41,773 nucleotides of DNA from Thermophagus xiamenensis (GCF_900112795.1 NZ_FONA01000028.1:1-41773); one strand, 5' to 3'. Shown: positions 6,695 to 16,767, numbered from the stretch's first letter. Made by a program: numbers and translations. Notes: generated by a model from the letters alone, not told the origin.

Positions 6695-9085
6695 TTATTG
6701 GATGCTTCCACTCAATTCTTTCAATGTTCTCACGCCAAATATCGGGCCGGCCCGATGGTTCTCTTTGGGATTGAATTGGACGGTAATTCTACCTTTCGAA
6801 AGATCCAAATCATCCGGAAGGTCATATACTTTGGTATAGAATTGGCCAGGTCGTGCGTTGGAAATATTTTCGGTAGCAATCACTTTTCCGTTAACCAAAA
6901 TATCAAAGGTACGGGAACCCTGGTAACCACCCCAATATTCAACAGCCAGTTGAACGGTAGCATCCTTAATCACTTTCATTTCGCAGGACATCCAGCCGCC
7001 ACGATCAGCTTCTCGGTACTTGCGTCGCCGATACTCATGGGCCCAACTTTTTTCGCTTTTGAAATTGTGATCCCTTTCGGGTTGCATCTCTCCTGGCTGG
7101 AAGAAATCAATGGTTCGGGCCTCCAGTATTTTTTGGGCTTCCAGTTTGGCTTTATATTCCTCCTGAAACTGCTTCCATTTAGCCTCGTTAAAGATGTCGA
7201 AATAAACAGAGTATCTTCGGTCATGCGTTTTGTAAAAGGGTTTAAAAATAATATCCCTGGGTCGCCCGACATTTTGAGTTTTGAACATATTTGGTTCATC
7301 CGGAACAGGAATAGTCCAGCTTTGGGGATTGCGATCCTCAACCATTAATACCGGTACATAAAGCGGATCATTCGCCTTGGGATCGTCCACCGGCCCCAAC
7401 TGTCCGGCCAGAACCAATGGTCCATACATCAAAGCCACCCTGTCTTTATTATCGGGCATAGCCTCCAGCCTGAGAGAAAAAGGAAAAGAAACCTCTACTT
7501 TATCTCCTGTTTTCCACTCCCGATGAATGGCTACAAAGCTTTGAGGTTTCTGGCTGTAGGATACCTTTTTCCCGTTTACAGTAACAATCATACCTTTTTC
7601 AGCCCAGTAAGGATAACGAATTTGAAGTATCAGATCGACAGGTTTTTCACATTCAAAAATAAAAGAGGTTTTTTGTTCGTCAGGGTAACGGGTATTTTGT
7701 GTCAACTTCAGACCTTTTTCCTTCCAATTGAGCCGGGAAGCAATGAACTGACTTACGAACAACTCTCTGTCATTATGGAAGTAAATATTTTTCGGATATT
7801 TGGCATGATTTTCCATTCCGGTCCCCACACAACAGGTAAACCCAAAGGGATTCTGATAATGCTTATGTCCTCCCATTTCTAAAGACAAATTATAGATAAC
7901 ATGGCCCGATTGAGGATGCTGGGATGACAAAATATGGTTAAACAGGGCTCTTTCATAATAATCGGCCACTTCCGCTTCAGCTTCCCACTTAAACAGATGA
8001 TTTGAGAGCTTCAGCATGTTGTAAACATTGCAGGTTTCGGTGGTATTACTGCTGAGGCGATTGCTGAGAGTATCAGGTGGCCCGAAATATTCATGGTCTC
8101 CGTTACCACCGGTAACATAAGAGTGATGGTAAACAACGCGTTCCCAAAAGAATTGAGCCGTTTTTCGGTCAGTAGTATCACCGGTTAATTCATACAAACG
8201 AGACAGTCCGATAATTTTGGGAATTTGTGTATTTGCATGGTGTCCGGGAAGGATATCGATTCCTTTAGCAAGAGGATCTAATACCGCCTCATGATGAAAA
8301 AGCCTTGCTATTTTTAAATATCTTTCATTTCCAGTAACTGCAAACAATTCAGCATAGGCTTCATTTATCCCACCGTGTTCGCAATGCAACATTTTTTGAA
8401 TTTCTTCATGAGATAGGTTTTCAACAATAGATCCTAGCCAATCGGCAAATTTTTGTTCAACTTCGAGCGCTTTTTTATTTCCGCACAATTTATAGGCATC
8501 CATTAGGCCGGCCATAATTTTGTGCTGTGTATAAATAGGGGCCCAAATACCATTTAAATCGAAACCTGCCGAACGGATATTGCCATTGGCAATTTCCTCT
8601 TCAAAAATTTTTTTTCCATTGTCAAAAGCACCGAGATAGCCATCACCGTGTGCCTTTTGAACGGTATCTAGTTCATTAACAATATAATTTACTCTCTTGA
8701 GAAATTCCTCATTTCCGGTAGTTTTGTACATCATGGAACAGGCCGACAAGTAATGGCCCAGGCTATGTCCGGTGAGCGATTCACCTTCCCATCCTCCATA
8801 GTGTTGGGCTTTGGGTTTTAGATGGGCCTGCTCCCGGAAGTGTGCCAGCAATCGATCTGGTTCATAATTTAAAAGAATTTTTTCATTAAGTTTGGAAGCC
8901 TCTAGAAATGGTCCGTCCAGTAATTCCACTTCTTCAAGGTCGAAAGGCAAAGCCCTGAATGAGACCATCTCCGGACCCTCGGTCCTGATATAATGTTTCT
9001 CTTCTTCTGCTACTTGCTGACAAGCACTCAACAACACAGCAGTTCCCCAAAAAACGGCTTTAATTGTATTCGTTACTTTTTTCAT
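6695..9085 (-). CDS. GH127/GH146-type beta-L-arabinofuranosidase lipoprotein
   Basis: This is a 796-aa exported glycosidase predicted to remove beta-L-arabinofuranose. The lipobox LLSAC (Cys22) suggests membrane anchoring. The family's zinc and catalytic residues are visible: E350 and C352 in ETCNVYNMLKLS, then C418 and C419 in FTCCVGTGMENH. In the family, one cysteine of that pair is the nucleophile. Residues about 45-470 form the (alpha/alpha)6 catalytic toroid, followed by beta-sandwich domains and a C-terminal module (about 680-796) resembling DUF6805. That size and layout fit GH146 of Bacteroides arabinan loci as well as GH127. HypBA1 of Bifidobacterium (GH127) cuts hydroxyproline-linked beta-arabinooligosaccharides, which is notable given the hydroxyproline dehydratase operon next door. 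It is the last hydrolase gene of the locus. Confidence 0.9.
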   Translation of the reverse strand: MKKVTNTIKAVFWGTAVLLSACQQVAEEEKHYIRTEGPEMVSFRALPFDLEEVELLDGPFLEASKLNEKILLNYEPDRLLAHFREQAHLKPKAQHYGGWEGESLTGHSLGHYLSACSMMYKTTGNEEFLKRVNYIVNELDTVQKAHGDGYLGAFDNGKKIFEEEIANGNIRSAGFDLNGIWAPIYTQHKIMAGLMDAYKLCGNKKALEVEQKFADWLGSIVENLSHEEIQKMLHCEHGGINEAYAELFAVTGNERYLKIARLFHHEAVLDPLAKGIDILPGHHANTQIPKIIGLSRLYELTGDTTDRKTAQFFWERVVYHHSYVTGGNGDHEYFGPPDTLSNRLSSNTTETCNVYNMLKLSNHLFKWEAEAEVADYYERALFNHILSSQHPQSGHVIYNLSLEMGGHKHYQNPFGFTCCVGTGMENHAKYPKNIYFHNDRELFVSQFIASRLNWKEKGLKLTQNTRYPDEQKTSFIFECEKPVDLILQIRYPYWAEKGMIVTVNGKKVSYSQKPQSFVAIHREWKTGDKVEVSFPFSLRLEAMPDNKDRVALMYGPLVLAGQLGPVDDPKANDPLYVPVLMVEDRNPQSWTIPVPDEPNMFKTQNVGRPRDIIFKPFYKTHDRRYSVYFDIFNEAKWKQFQEEYKAKLEAQKILEARTIDFFQPGEMQPERDHNFKSEKSWAHEYRRRKYREADRGGWMSCEMKVIKDATVQLAVEYWGGYQGSRTFDILVNGKVIATENISNARPGQFYTKVYDLPDDLDLSKGRITVQFNPKENHRAGPIFGVRTLKELSGSIQ

Positions 9086-9110
9086 TTTTTCTTATTCGAT
9101 TGATTTTTAA

Positions 9111-9118
9111 CAAACATA
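9111..9118 (-). promoter_or_regulatory. Possible -7 promoter element for the arabinofuranosidase gene
   Basis: The minus-strand word TATGTTTG fits the Bacteroidota TAnnTTTG -7 consensus and ends about 25 nt before the start codon at 9085. No convincing -33 TTTG was found at the expected spacing. Confidence 0.25.
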
Positions 9119-9248
9119 ATTCTTTCAATAATTTTTATTCGTAATTAATAAATCATCAAGATTTTAGGCTCTAAAATCGATGATAGGTTAATTCATTCGC
9201 AACAATAAAATGAAATAACACAAATAAAGGGTTTAAAATGCTGGCTTC

Positions 9249-9265
9249 CTTCAGTATCACTGAAG
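9249..9265. terminator. Small hairpin after the HEFAH metallopeptidase gene
   Basis: CTTCAGT pairs with ACTGAAG across a 3-base loop, 14 nt past the stop of the minus-strand gene at 9280. An alternative pairing uses GGCTTC (9243-9248) with GAAGCC (9262-9267). The T-rich stretch is on the wrong side for minus-strand termination, so it is a weak candidate. Confidence 0.25.
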
Positions 9266-9279
9266 CCTAATTTTTACTT

Positions 9280-10107
9280 TTACATTGTAACATGACAGGA
9301 AGGACACTCCTCCGCCTCAAAATCAGGAAAATATTCACTAAGCAGATCATATAATGCCGGATCATACTCCTCTAACTCTTTTCGGGTATTCACATGGTTG
9401 TGTTTACCATCGGGTTGTGCTACTTCGGCATTTACATTGAACCAATTTTGGACACCTTCGGCCCAATATTCCCACACATTTGTGGCCGCATAGGTATTTT
9501 TATATTTACCATGCACAATGGCATTGTCCAGCATTCCCTGTAAAATATCATTAAACCCTGGTTGTAATGGCAAAATTCCTACGCTATGAATAGTATGTGC
9601 AAATTCATGAATTAAAATATCTTCGGCATGATACTTATCTATTTGATAGCACAAAAGATTTTCTTCTGCACAGGTTGTAAGCGGTAGCTCTAAAGTTCCG
9701 CCGAGACCGCGAGCTCTAACATCCCAGTTCAAACTGGTATCTTCTTTCAGGTAAGCATGTTCAGGAATATCAGTAGTTCCCTCATACCGTGCCATGATTC
9801 CAACCCTGGTATAATTTTTCTGAAGCTGCTTCAGAACCTCCGCCGGAAGACTCTTTGTCATAAAATCAATAATTCGACAAGCAACAAAAATAGCCGAATC
9901 AGGCACCCGATGAGAACTGATAATATGGATGCCATTAACATTGACATATTTCTTGTAAAAACCATTAAAATTCAAACTGTCAGGAGGCCGAATTATTTGA
10001 AACACCTTGCCTTTTGTATCTTTTATTTTTCCCCTACCAGTTATCAAACCATTCCAACAGAGGAATAAACAGGTGAATACACAAATTAATACTGTATTTT
10101 TTTTCAT
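9280..10107 (-). CDS. Secreted zinc metallopeptidase-like protein (HEFAH motif)
   Basis: This 275-aa protein has an N-terminal signal segment (MKKNTVLICVFTCLFLCWNG). The zincin motif HEFAH lies at 167-171, and a likely third zinc ligand is Glu217 in EYWAEGVQNWF. The segment RGLGGTLELPLTTCAEENLLC before the motif and the YAATNVWEYWAEG segment after it look like a conserved family, but I cannot name it with confidence. It is probably a small extracellular or periplasmic peptidase. It lies 96 nt after the GH27 gene and 194 nt before the arabinofuranosidase gene, squarely among glycosidases, so its substrate is probably the protein part of a glycoprotein or glycopeptide. The last residues carry a CPSC motif that could form a disulfide. 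Confidence 0.6.
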   Translation of the reverse strand: MKKNTVLICVFTCLFLCWNGLITGRGKIKDTKGKVFQIIRPPDSLNFNGFYKKYVNVNGIHIISSHRVPDSAIFVACRIIDFMTKSLPAEVLKQLQKNYTRVGIMARYEGTTDIPEHAYLKEDTSLNWDVRARGLGGTLELPLTTCAEENLLCYQIDKYHAEDILIHEFAHTIHSVGILPLQPGFNDILQGMLDNAIVHGKYKNTYAATNVWEYWAEGVQNWFNVNAEVAQPDGKHNHVNTRKELEEYDPALYDLLSEYFPDFEAEECPSCHVTM

Positions 10108-10203
10108 CTTTCTTCTTTTTTAATCTTTACTGGCAAGCATAGTAAATCCTAAAGTTTAACGATATAAAGCCTCGATTTTTAACAATCTTAATAAGAAGTA
10201 TTA

Positions 10204-11400
10204 TTACTTTTTCAGCCTCACCAGTAACACACCATGAGGGGGGATGTCGGCCGAAAGTTTTTCGTTGGTTGTACCAATATATTCATGCTTCCAGCAGTCC
10301 CATATTTTGTATTGATATTTATGTAAATTAACATCTTTCACAAAATACATAGTGTGTTGCTTCCAATTATAGGCCAACTTCCAAACTTCACTTGATCGAT
10401 TCAGGAAGCAAACCGCGACTTCTCCTTTAGTCAAAGGTTTAGCCCAGATTTCATAGTCTCCCATATCCATAAATCGACGAGCCTGTTGTCCCAATTCATC
10501 CTGATTTATAGAAATTACATCAAGATTAGTCAGAATTTCCCGAGTCTGCCGATCCATATTTCTCAAATCATTTCCAGCCATAAGCGGAGCTGCCAACATG
10601 GCCCACATAGAAAAATGTGTTTTATACTCGGTATAGGTCATACCACCATTTCCCACCTCGAGCATATCGGGATCATTCCAATGACCAGGACCAGCATACG
10701 GATAAAGCTCCGCCTGCCGATCAATGATATCCATCACACCAAGTCCTCCCCAATCAAATTGGCACTGGAAACAATCCCTGATATCGGCTGTAGTTCTCCA
10801 CAAATGGCCAATTCCCTTGCCCCACTTCCAGGGTTCATTATCACCCCACTCACAAATAGAAAAAACAATTGGCCGACCAGTGGCTTTCAACGCATCACTC
10901 ATGGTCTTATATGCGGCCTCTGCATTCTGTCCTTCATTATAGCACCAGTCGTACTTTAAATAATCCACACCCCACTCTGCATAGGTACGGGCATCCTGAA
11001 ACTGATACCCTCGACTGCCTGGCCGTCCCTGGCAAGTCTTTGATCCAGCGCAGGAATATATGCCAAATTTTAACCCCAATGAATGTATATAATCGCCCAA
11101 AGCTTTCATACCTGAAGGAAAGCGTTCGGAATCCGGAATAATATTCCCCAAACTGTCACGCCCGATCTGCCAGCAATCATCAATGACTATGAATTCATAA
11201 CCTGCATCTCGCATGCCTGAATTAACCATGGCTTCGGCCATTTCCTTTATTATTGTTTCGTCCACATTACATCCAAACTTGTTCCACGAATTCCACCCCA
11301 TCGGTGGAGTAAGGGCCAAACCATCATTTTCCTGGGATAAAACCGAATGAACAATATTTACAACAAGAAAAAACAAAAAACACTTTTTCATAATATTCAT
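10204..11400 (-). CDS. GH27 alpha-galactosidase (or beta-L-arabinopyranosidase)
   Basis: This is a 398-aa exported glycoside hydrolase of family 27 with a signal peptide ending near SVLSQ. The nucleophile is Asp151 in YLKYDWC, and the acid/base is Asp245 in GPGHWNDPDMLEVG. The N-terminal PPMGWNSWN and IDDCW motifs are typical. The (beta/alpha)8 barrel spans about 27-300, followed by a short beta-sandwich. GH27 members remove terminal alpha-galactose, and a few release beta-L-arabinopyranose. In this locus, alpha-galactose on serine of plant extensin is a plausible target (inference). Translation may start at Met1 or at Met4 (MKKCFLF), since both give a good signal peptide. The gene sits between the DUF5695-like and metallopeptidase genes, with gaps of 151 and 96 nt. 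Confidence 0.92.
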   Translation of the reverse strand: MNIMKKCFLFFLVVNIVHSVLSQENDGLALTPPMGWNSWNKFGCNVDETIIKEMAEAMVNSGMRDAGYEFIVIDDCWQIGRDSLGNIIPDSERFPSGMKALGDYIHSLGLKFGIYSCAGSKTCQGRPGSRGYQFQDARTYAEWGVDYLKYDWCYNEGQNAEAAYKTMSDALKATGRPIVFSICEWGDNEPWKWGKGIGHLWRTTADIRDCFQCQFDWGGLGVMDIIDRQAELYPYAGPGHWNDPDMLEVGNGGMTYTEYKTHFSMWAMLAAPLMAGNDLRNMDRQTREILTNLDVISINQDELGQQARRFMDMGDYEIWAKPLTKGEVAVCFLNRSSEVWKLAYNWKQHTMYFVKDVNLHKYQYKIWDCWKHEYIGTTNEKLSADIPPHGVLLVRLKK

Positions 11401-11534
11401 ATTAATGCAAAAGAAAATCCATATCTTATCTTAGAAAGTGATTTTTTTATCCTTAAAATTTACTTAAGTTATTGGCCAGATGGAACGCGCACGAACTAAA
11501 GTTTATATATATTCTTGTTGGGAAAAACTTTCTT

Positions 11535-11551
11535 GGTCATGCTCATTTCAT
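11535..11551. repeat. Copy of the CATGCTCGTTTCAT dispersed motif
   Basis: GGTCATGCTCATTTCAT abuts the stop codon of the DUF5695-like gene. It differs by one base from the core seen at 154-167 and is related to copies at 357, 16768-16834, 36680-36723 and 41557. No partner arm for a hairpin is seen here. Confidence 0.5.
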
Positions 11552-14281
11552 TCAATTTGTTTGCACAATTCTAATAGTTCTTGCTTTCCTTTTTAATGGA
11601 ATTTCATAAAGACCACGGTCGTTTTTTGTAAACTTCAACACGTTCCAGGTGGTTTCCCCTGCCACATTATTAGACTTAACCTCCATAAATGCAACGGGAG
11701 TAAAATTGTTTTCGGCATCCAAAACTGCCTTAATTTCATTGGTTTCAGGATTAAACGAAACAGATTTAAACCTTCCTGCATTAAGCGATAGTTCAATACC
11801 AACAGGTGCTATAAAAACCCTGGAACGAGCAGCAGTAGTCAACTCCATCGTAATCCACTCATCTTCAGCTACGATATTACCTCCCATAGCAATCCATCCA
11901 AACTCCACATGTTTAGTCAGAAAAGAAGTAGTATTTACTGAATATCCCAAAAAGCCAGGGCCGTAATCACCAGAAATGCCATCAATATTTAGTGTTGATG
12001 GGAATGAGTGGAAGGCACAGGGTGCGAAACCTTCCTTCGTAATATTTGACAAAGCACCCATAAGTCCTCCATATCCCACTCTCAGCAGGTATAAGTTATC
12101 CGGATCTTCTTTATAAGCGTGTAAAACCGGAATGGCATTCAAAGCAGAGCCGTAATGATGAATCTGGCGCTCTACACGCGACAATTTACCGGCAAACAGA
12201 AAATCCCAGTAACGACGAGCACAACCATTATAGCCCCAATGGGGAACAGTTGGCATATATGCAAGAATAGCATTGAGGGTAATAGAAGCTTTTTCATCGA
12301 AGCCGAAATATTTGGACCACATATATACTTCTTCCTGGCCCGTGGAGTCCCAAGGCATTTCACTGCCGAATGGATAATTCAGGGAAGCCCAGTGTTCGGC
12401 ACGTTTACGCATGACCTTTTCCAGTTTTTGGGCTTGATCAGACCAACCTTCCCTTTTCAAATCTTCCAGCACCAGGATAAATATGGTTCCTTCCATTTGT
12501 CCAAACCGCGCATAATAAGGCGCCTGTTCTACCATTGCAATAGCTGTATGATAGGCATTTTCAAGATACCATTCCCAAGATCGTTGCGTTACTAATCCCA
12601 TGTAATTTCTCGCCAAACGATACATTACCCAATGTGCGGCAGTAACATGAGGATAATTATAGGATCGACCCACCGATTCTGAAGCTTCCTTACTCCATGC
12701 AGCCCAGGTATTGTAATTGATTTTATCGCTGTAAGTACCTTCCGGCATGCTGTCGGGTTCATAATAAAACAAACTTTTTCGAACTCCGTATTTATGCTCA
12801 CCAGAACTATACTGAATACCCCCCCACATCGTCCGGTTTACAAAATCTTCCATTTTGGCAACTTCTTCCGGATCAGGTTGAACAAGCTGCTTCATAATGG
12901 CATTGAGCCAGCTTCCGGCCCCGCCCTCATCGCTCAGACCTGCGACCCAGGCACGCCCGTCCTGAACAACCTGTTCCTTATTCTCATAATCATAGGTAAT
13001 AACAGACGGAGCTCGCCCAAAAGGATCATTCTCATCATCAAACCATTGTTCCGTCGTCAAAAAACGACCATTATCTTCCACAACTTTCGACTCTGGCTTA
13101 ATAACCTTATAATTAATAGTTTGAAGAGTACCATCGTCAAAAGAGACGGAGAGACGGGCCCTGCCCCACTTCACGCCTTCCACATTAAATTTGCTCCAGC
13201 CATTGGGTGTGGTTTCGGCTTTGTGAACAGCTAGAGCACCCTCAGGCTCTACCTTTATAGACTGTATGGCTTTATCGTATTTGAGAAATAAGGAGGCATG
13301 CACATCCTGAGGCAGAACATAGCCGGGAAATCCGACCGCCACAGGACGGTGGTTCTTTATTAACGTTTCTTCGATGCTTTGTACGTCAGAAGCCAAAACA
13401 AATTTAAGACCTACAGTATAAGATTCGCCCGGAGCCAAAACCCTCGATGTGGGCTCATTCCATTGTTTAGCTTCTTTCCATTCATTTTCAGCGTATGCTT
13501 TGCTATGCACCATCCATTCATGAAACCCTTCGAAAGTAATTCCTCTTGGCATAGGATCATCAAGCAAGGGGCGATAAGCTTCAAAAGGTGTTTTTTCATA
13601 GGGAAGAACCAAAAGGACGGGACCTTCACCACTTAATCGGACCACTTGCAAATAACCGGCATCCATCCCAATATAGGGATCAAAAAATACATTTTCAGAA
13701 TGGACCTCATCCAGATGCTTATTGTTAAGTATATTATTAAAAATCATTGGAATCCCCAACGCCCCAATTTCTATCGATTCCGTTGTTATGTTCTTTAGCT
13801 CGAAACGCAATAACAAACCTCCATCTATCTCTTCCCAATAACGGGTTATAGTCAGCGGAACATCCTCTGGTAAAGTATTGGAAAGGTTCGCGGCAGACAA
13901 CACACCTGCCCCCCTATTTTCAAGCATCTCTACAGGATTTCTTTTAGCAGCGGTTGAATAACCTCTCCATTCATGCTGACCTTGCTCTCTTATTCTGAAG
14001 GTAATATCTCCTAATTGATAATACCCATCACCATGACGAACATCGGTCCACTCACCCGTAGTATAATTAAATTCATGATCAGAAGCAGGCGACAAAACAA
14101 TAGCAGTTTGGGACGATTGGTCTAATGATAAATTAAAATTAGAAGTAGAGTAACTCAATAAATTAGATGAAGAAATTGAATCTTCAAGAGCAATAGCATT
14201 AATGTCAAAAACGGCAAACCCTATCACCAATAGAACAATAATTTGGAATTTCTTTTTTATACTATCCTTTTGTAACTTCAT
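11552..14281 (-). CDS. Large exported DUF5695-like protein, probable (alpha/alpha)-toroid glycoside hydrolase
   Basis: This is a 909-aa protein with an N-terminal signal sequence (FQIIVLLVIGFAVFDINA). Residues about 45-390 look beta-rich. The second half (about 430-800) is helix-rich with many aromatic motifs, for example YPHVTAAHWVMYRLARNY, YYARFGQMEGTIF, YPFGSEMPWDSTGQEEVYMW and PHWGYNGCARRYWD. These are typical of (alpha/alpha)6 glycosidases. I tentatively match it to DUF5695 from memory and do not know its activity. The acidic residues in the MEGT and STGQEEVY segments are catalytic candidates. It lies 52 nt after the GH43 gene, so the two are probably co-transcribed and act on the same glycan, outside the cytoplasm. 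A beta-arabinobiosidase or other missing activity of the locus could reside here. Confidence 0.7.
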   Translation of the reverse strand: MKLQKDSIKKKFQIIVLLVIGFAVFDINAIALEDSISSSNLLSYSTSNFNLSLDQSSQTAIVLSPASDHEFNYTTGEWTDVRHGDGYYQLGDITFRIREQGQHEWRGYSTAAKRNPVEMLENRGAGVLSAANLSNTLPEDVPLTITRYWEEIDGGLLLRFELKNITTESIEIGALGIPMIFNNILNNKHLDEVHSENVFFDPYIGMDAGYLQVVRLSGEGPVLLVLPYEKTPFEAYRPLLDDPMPRGITFEGFHEWMVHSKAYAENEWKEAKQWNEPTSRVLAPGESYTVGLKFVLASDVQSIEETLIKNHRPVAVGFPGYVLPQDVHASLFLKYDKAIQSIKVEPEGALAVHKAETTPNGWSKFNVEGVKWGRARLSVSFDDGTLQTINYKVIKPESKVVEDNGRFLTTEQWFDDENDPFGRAPSVITYDYENKEQVVQDGRAWVAGLSDEGGAGSWLNAIMKQLVQPDPEEVAKMEDFVNRTMWGGIQYSSGEHKYGVRKSLFYYEPDSMPEGTYSDKINYNTWAAWSKEASESVGRSYNYPHVTAAHWVMYRLARNYMGLVTQRSWEWYLENAYHTAIAMVEQAPYYARFGQMEGTIFILVLEDLKREGWSDQAQKLEKVMRKRAEHWASLNYPFGSEMPWDSTGQEEVYMWSKYFGFDEKASITLNAILAYMPTVPHWGYNGCARRYWDFLFAGKLSRVERQIHHYGSALNAIPVLHAYKEDPDNLYLLRVGYGGLMGALSNITKEGFAPCAFHSFPSTLNIDGISGDYGPGFLGYSVNTTSFLTKHVEFGWIAMGGNIVAEDEWITMELTTAARSRVFIAPVGIELSLNAGRFKSVSFNPETNEIKAVLDAENNFTPVAFMEVKSNNVAGETTWNVLKFTKNDRGLYEIPLKRKARTIRIVQTN

Positions 14282-14333
14282 AAAAAATCCTCTTTTTTAA
14301 AATTAACCTTATGGAACTTATATAAAACATGCT

Positions 14334-16499
14334 TCATTTACCAACAAATTGCAATCCCTGTGGCAATGATTCGTTCATCAGTTTTATAACATCATCATGT
14401 GTCAATGGAATATCATACAATCTGATATTAGCTATATAACCTGAAAAATTTTCTTGTGGTAATCCAGACCCACCGATTAGGATACTACTATTCTTTACAA
14501 ACAGATTAATTGGTTGCTCTTTTACAGCTTTCCCATTAATATAAAGTACCTCTTTCATGCCATCGAAAACCAACGCAAAATGATGCCACCTCCCTGGTTC
14601 AGGAACTTTTTCAAAAGCTAAATCCACATAACCATCACCATGAGCAACTGCACCATAATGACCTGATCCATACATCAATGCAGAATAGGATCCTTGTAAC
14701 ATATTTTTTCTTGAAGTCCATGTAATAATACATTCATTGGCTCCCACATCAGGATTATTAACCCATGCAGAAACAGAAAACGGTGCATTCCAGGACAAAC
14801 TTTCCGGAGCATTTTTACTCGAATACAATACACTCTCACCATCAAATGCCAATGCCTTTACCCCATCGATTTTTTTTATTGCCAAAGGTTTTGATGCTGA
14901 AAAAAATCCTCCCAAAACTCCCAGATTTGGTATAGATTCCGTCATCCATCCACTATTCAGATTATCTGTATTTAAATGAATAATACATCCCATCGGTTTA
15001 TGATTGCCAGAATCATTTAATTTAATTGAGTTCTGAAAAGAGGGAACTTCAAAAAGGGCATTAAAAATTTTAACTTCCCAAATGGCTGCAAATAGACCTG
15101 TTTTTTCTGTACCTGTTACTGTAATTTTCACAAATCTAGCCTTTGCCTCATTATCATCAATCATAGGAGAGCCAGATCGACGATTATCCGTTTTATCTGC
15201 GAACAATTTCCAATTAATACTGTCTGTTGAAGTTTCAATTCTATATTGATAATAAAATGTAGGATATTCAAAATAAATCATCACCCTTTTAATATTTTGA
15301 ACTTTTCCTAGATCAAGAGTCAGGGTCTGTGGTAAAAACACAGAACCAGCTTTCCACAAAGTCCCATTGTTTCCATCAATTGCAAATTCGGGTTCAAATA
15401 AATAATTAATGTCTTCTTTTGAGAATTTGGTGGCTTTTGATGCCAAGTGATAAGAAGAAGATGCAAAAACAGATGCATTCCTTGCATAATTTTCATAATC
15501 AATTTGATTGGGCCCCAAATACCCAACTCCTTTGTGAGTAGGATCCACCTTTGCTATAGTGGTGTCATTTTCAAATAATAGTCGATCGGCACAAATTTGA
15601 CGGAACATACCTCCTGTACTATGCGGATAATTGTGTCGATGATATAATATATAATAATTATTATTCACCTCTAATACGGAATTATGTCCAGGTCCATCAA
15701 CCGTTCCGTCTTGCGATGATTGCAAAATAGGAGAGTTTTCACCGTAACTGTAAGGACCTTCCGGATGATCACCAACAGAGTAATGGACAGCATAAGAACT
15801 AAGACGGCAATCGCCTGATGAATACATTAAAAAATACTTTCCTTTTCTTTTAAACACAAACGGGGCTTCAAAAGCATGGGGAATTTGTTCCATTGGAATT
15901 CCTCCACTTTTCAAAATCGTGGACATGTCGGTGGGGTCAATTTGTGCCCACCCTAATCCCCCAAACAAATGGCACCACGTGCCAAACCAACTGTATATAG
16001 CCCCATTATCATCTATAAAGTATTGAGCATCCAGAGCTGGCAAATTATCAAGTCCTGTACCCACAGTAATCACAGCTTGGCCGTCATTAATAGCTTTCCA
16101 AGGTCCCATTGGCGAGTCTGCAACATAACCGTATATATTACACCCTAATTGGCAGTTTCCCCAAAATAAATAATACCGGCCGTCACTTCCTTTCTGAACA
16201 TCAGGGGCCCAAACATTGGTCAGACCTTCCGGCACCTCCAGTTCCATCTCATGGTTAAACCAATTGACAAAGTCTTTGCTTATCCAAACCTGTGGCTCTC
16301 CCGAAGCCAGTTTTATTCCATCTGTTGTTGAATATAAATAGAAAGTATCTCCAAATTTCTTAACAGTTGGATCAGCAAAATAACCCGGAATAAGAGGGTT
16401 TCTAACATTCTTTGAACGAGCTTTCACCTGCGCACCGATCTCAGGGACAAAAAAAACTGTAGCAAAAAATATAATGCAGGTTAAAAATCTATTTTTCAT
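14334..16499 (-). CDS. GH43 glycosidase with F5/8 type C (CBM32-like) and LamG-like domains
   Basis: This is a 721-aa exported protein with signal peptide cleavage likely after VPEIGA. Residues about 32-330 form a five-bladed GH43 propeller. The catalytic base is Asp43 (GYFADPTV), the pKa modulator Asp157 (ALDAQYF) and the general acid Glu211 (FEAPFVFKRKGKYFLMYS). Residues about 345-490 resemble an F5/8 type C module (FAIDGNNGTLWKAG, LTLDLGKVQNIKRVMIYFEY). Residues about 515-710 form a LamG/concanavalin-like module (FSVSAWVNN, GRWHHFALVFDG, LYINGKAV). GH43 enzymes are mostly alpha-L-arabinofuranosidases, beta-xylosidases or galactan exo-hydrolases. Next to GH127/146 and GH27 genes, arabinofuranosidase activity is favoured. 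The gene starts a hydrolase sub-operon after a 514-bp gap containing hairpins. Confidence 0.9.
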   Translation of the reverse strand: MKNRFLTCIIFFATVFFVPEIGAQVKARSKNVRNPLIPGYFADPTVKKFGDTFYLYSTTDGIKLASGEPQVWISKDFVNWFNHEMELEVPEGLTNVWAPDVQKGSDGRYYLFWGNCQLGCNIYGYVADSPMGPWKAINDGQAVITVGTGLDNLPALDAQYFIDDNGAIYSWFGTWCHLFGGLGWAQIDPTDMSTILKSGGIPMEQIPHAFEAPFVFKRKGKYFLMYSSGDCRLSSYAVHYSVGDHPEGPYSYGENSPILQSSQDGTVDGPGHNSVLEVNNNYYILYHRHNYPHSTGGMFRQICADRLLFENDTTIAKVDPTHKGVGYLGPNQIDYENYARNASVFASSSYHLASKATKFSKEDINYLFEPEFAIDGNNGTLWKAGSVFLPQTLTLDLGKVQNIKRVMIYFEYPTFYYQYRIETSTDSINWKLFADKTDNRRSGSPMIDDNEAKARFVKITVTGTEKTGLFAAIWEVKIFNALFEVPSFQNSIKLNDSGNHKPMGCIIHLNTDNLNSGWMTESIPNLGVLGGFFSASKPLAIKKIDGVKALAFDGESVLYSSKNAPESLSWNAPFSVSAWVNNPDVGANECIITWTSRKNMLQGSYSALMYGSGHYGAVAHGDGYVDLAFEKVPEPGRWHHFALVFDGMKEVLYINGKAVKEQPINLFVKNSSILIGGSGLPQENFSGYIANIRLYDIPLTHDDVIKLMNESLPQGLQFVGK

Positions 16500-16767
16500 A
16501 TTTTAGTCACATTTAATCCTTCTTCATAATAAACTTCCATCAAAATGCTATTGGGCTCGTCTAGAGCTTTATTTTGCATCATCCATTCCAATAAGAATTA
16601 ATAATTCATAGGATTTCCAAAAACGAAAGAAACAATACCTAGCCCCCACAAAACTCATAATAATACATATCCCTAATTACCAAATCTCAGAGCATACGAA
16701 CTTAGGACATAAAATATTACCATAAAACCACCATTAAACCATTGAGATAAATTGATTTTATACCCAC

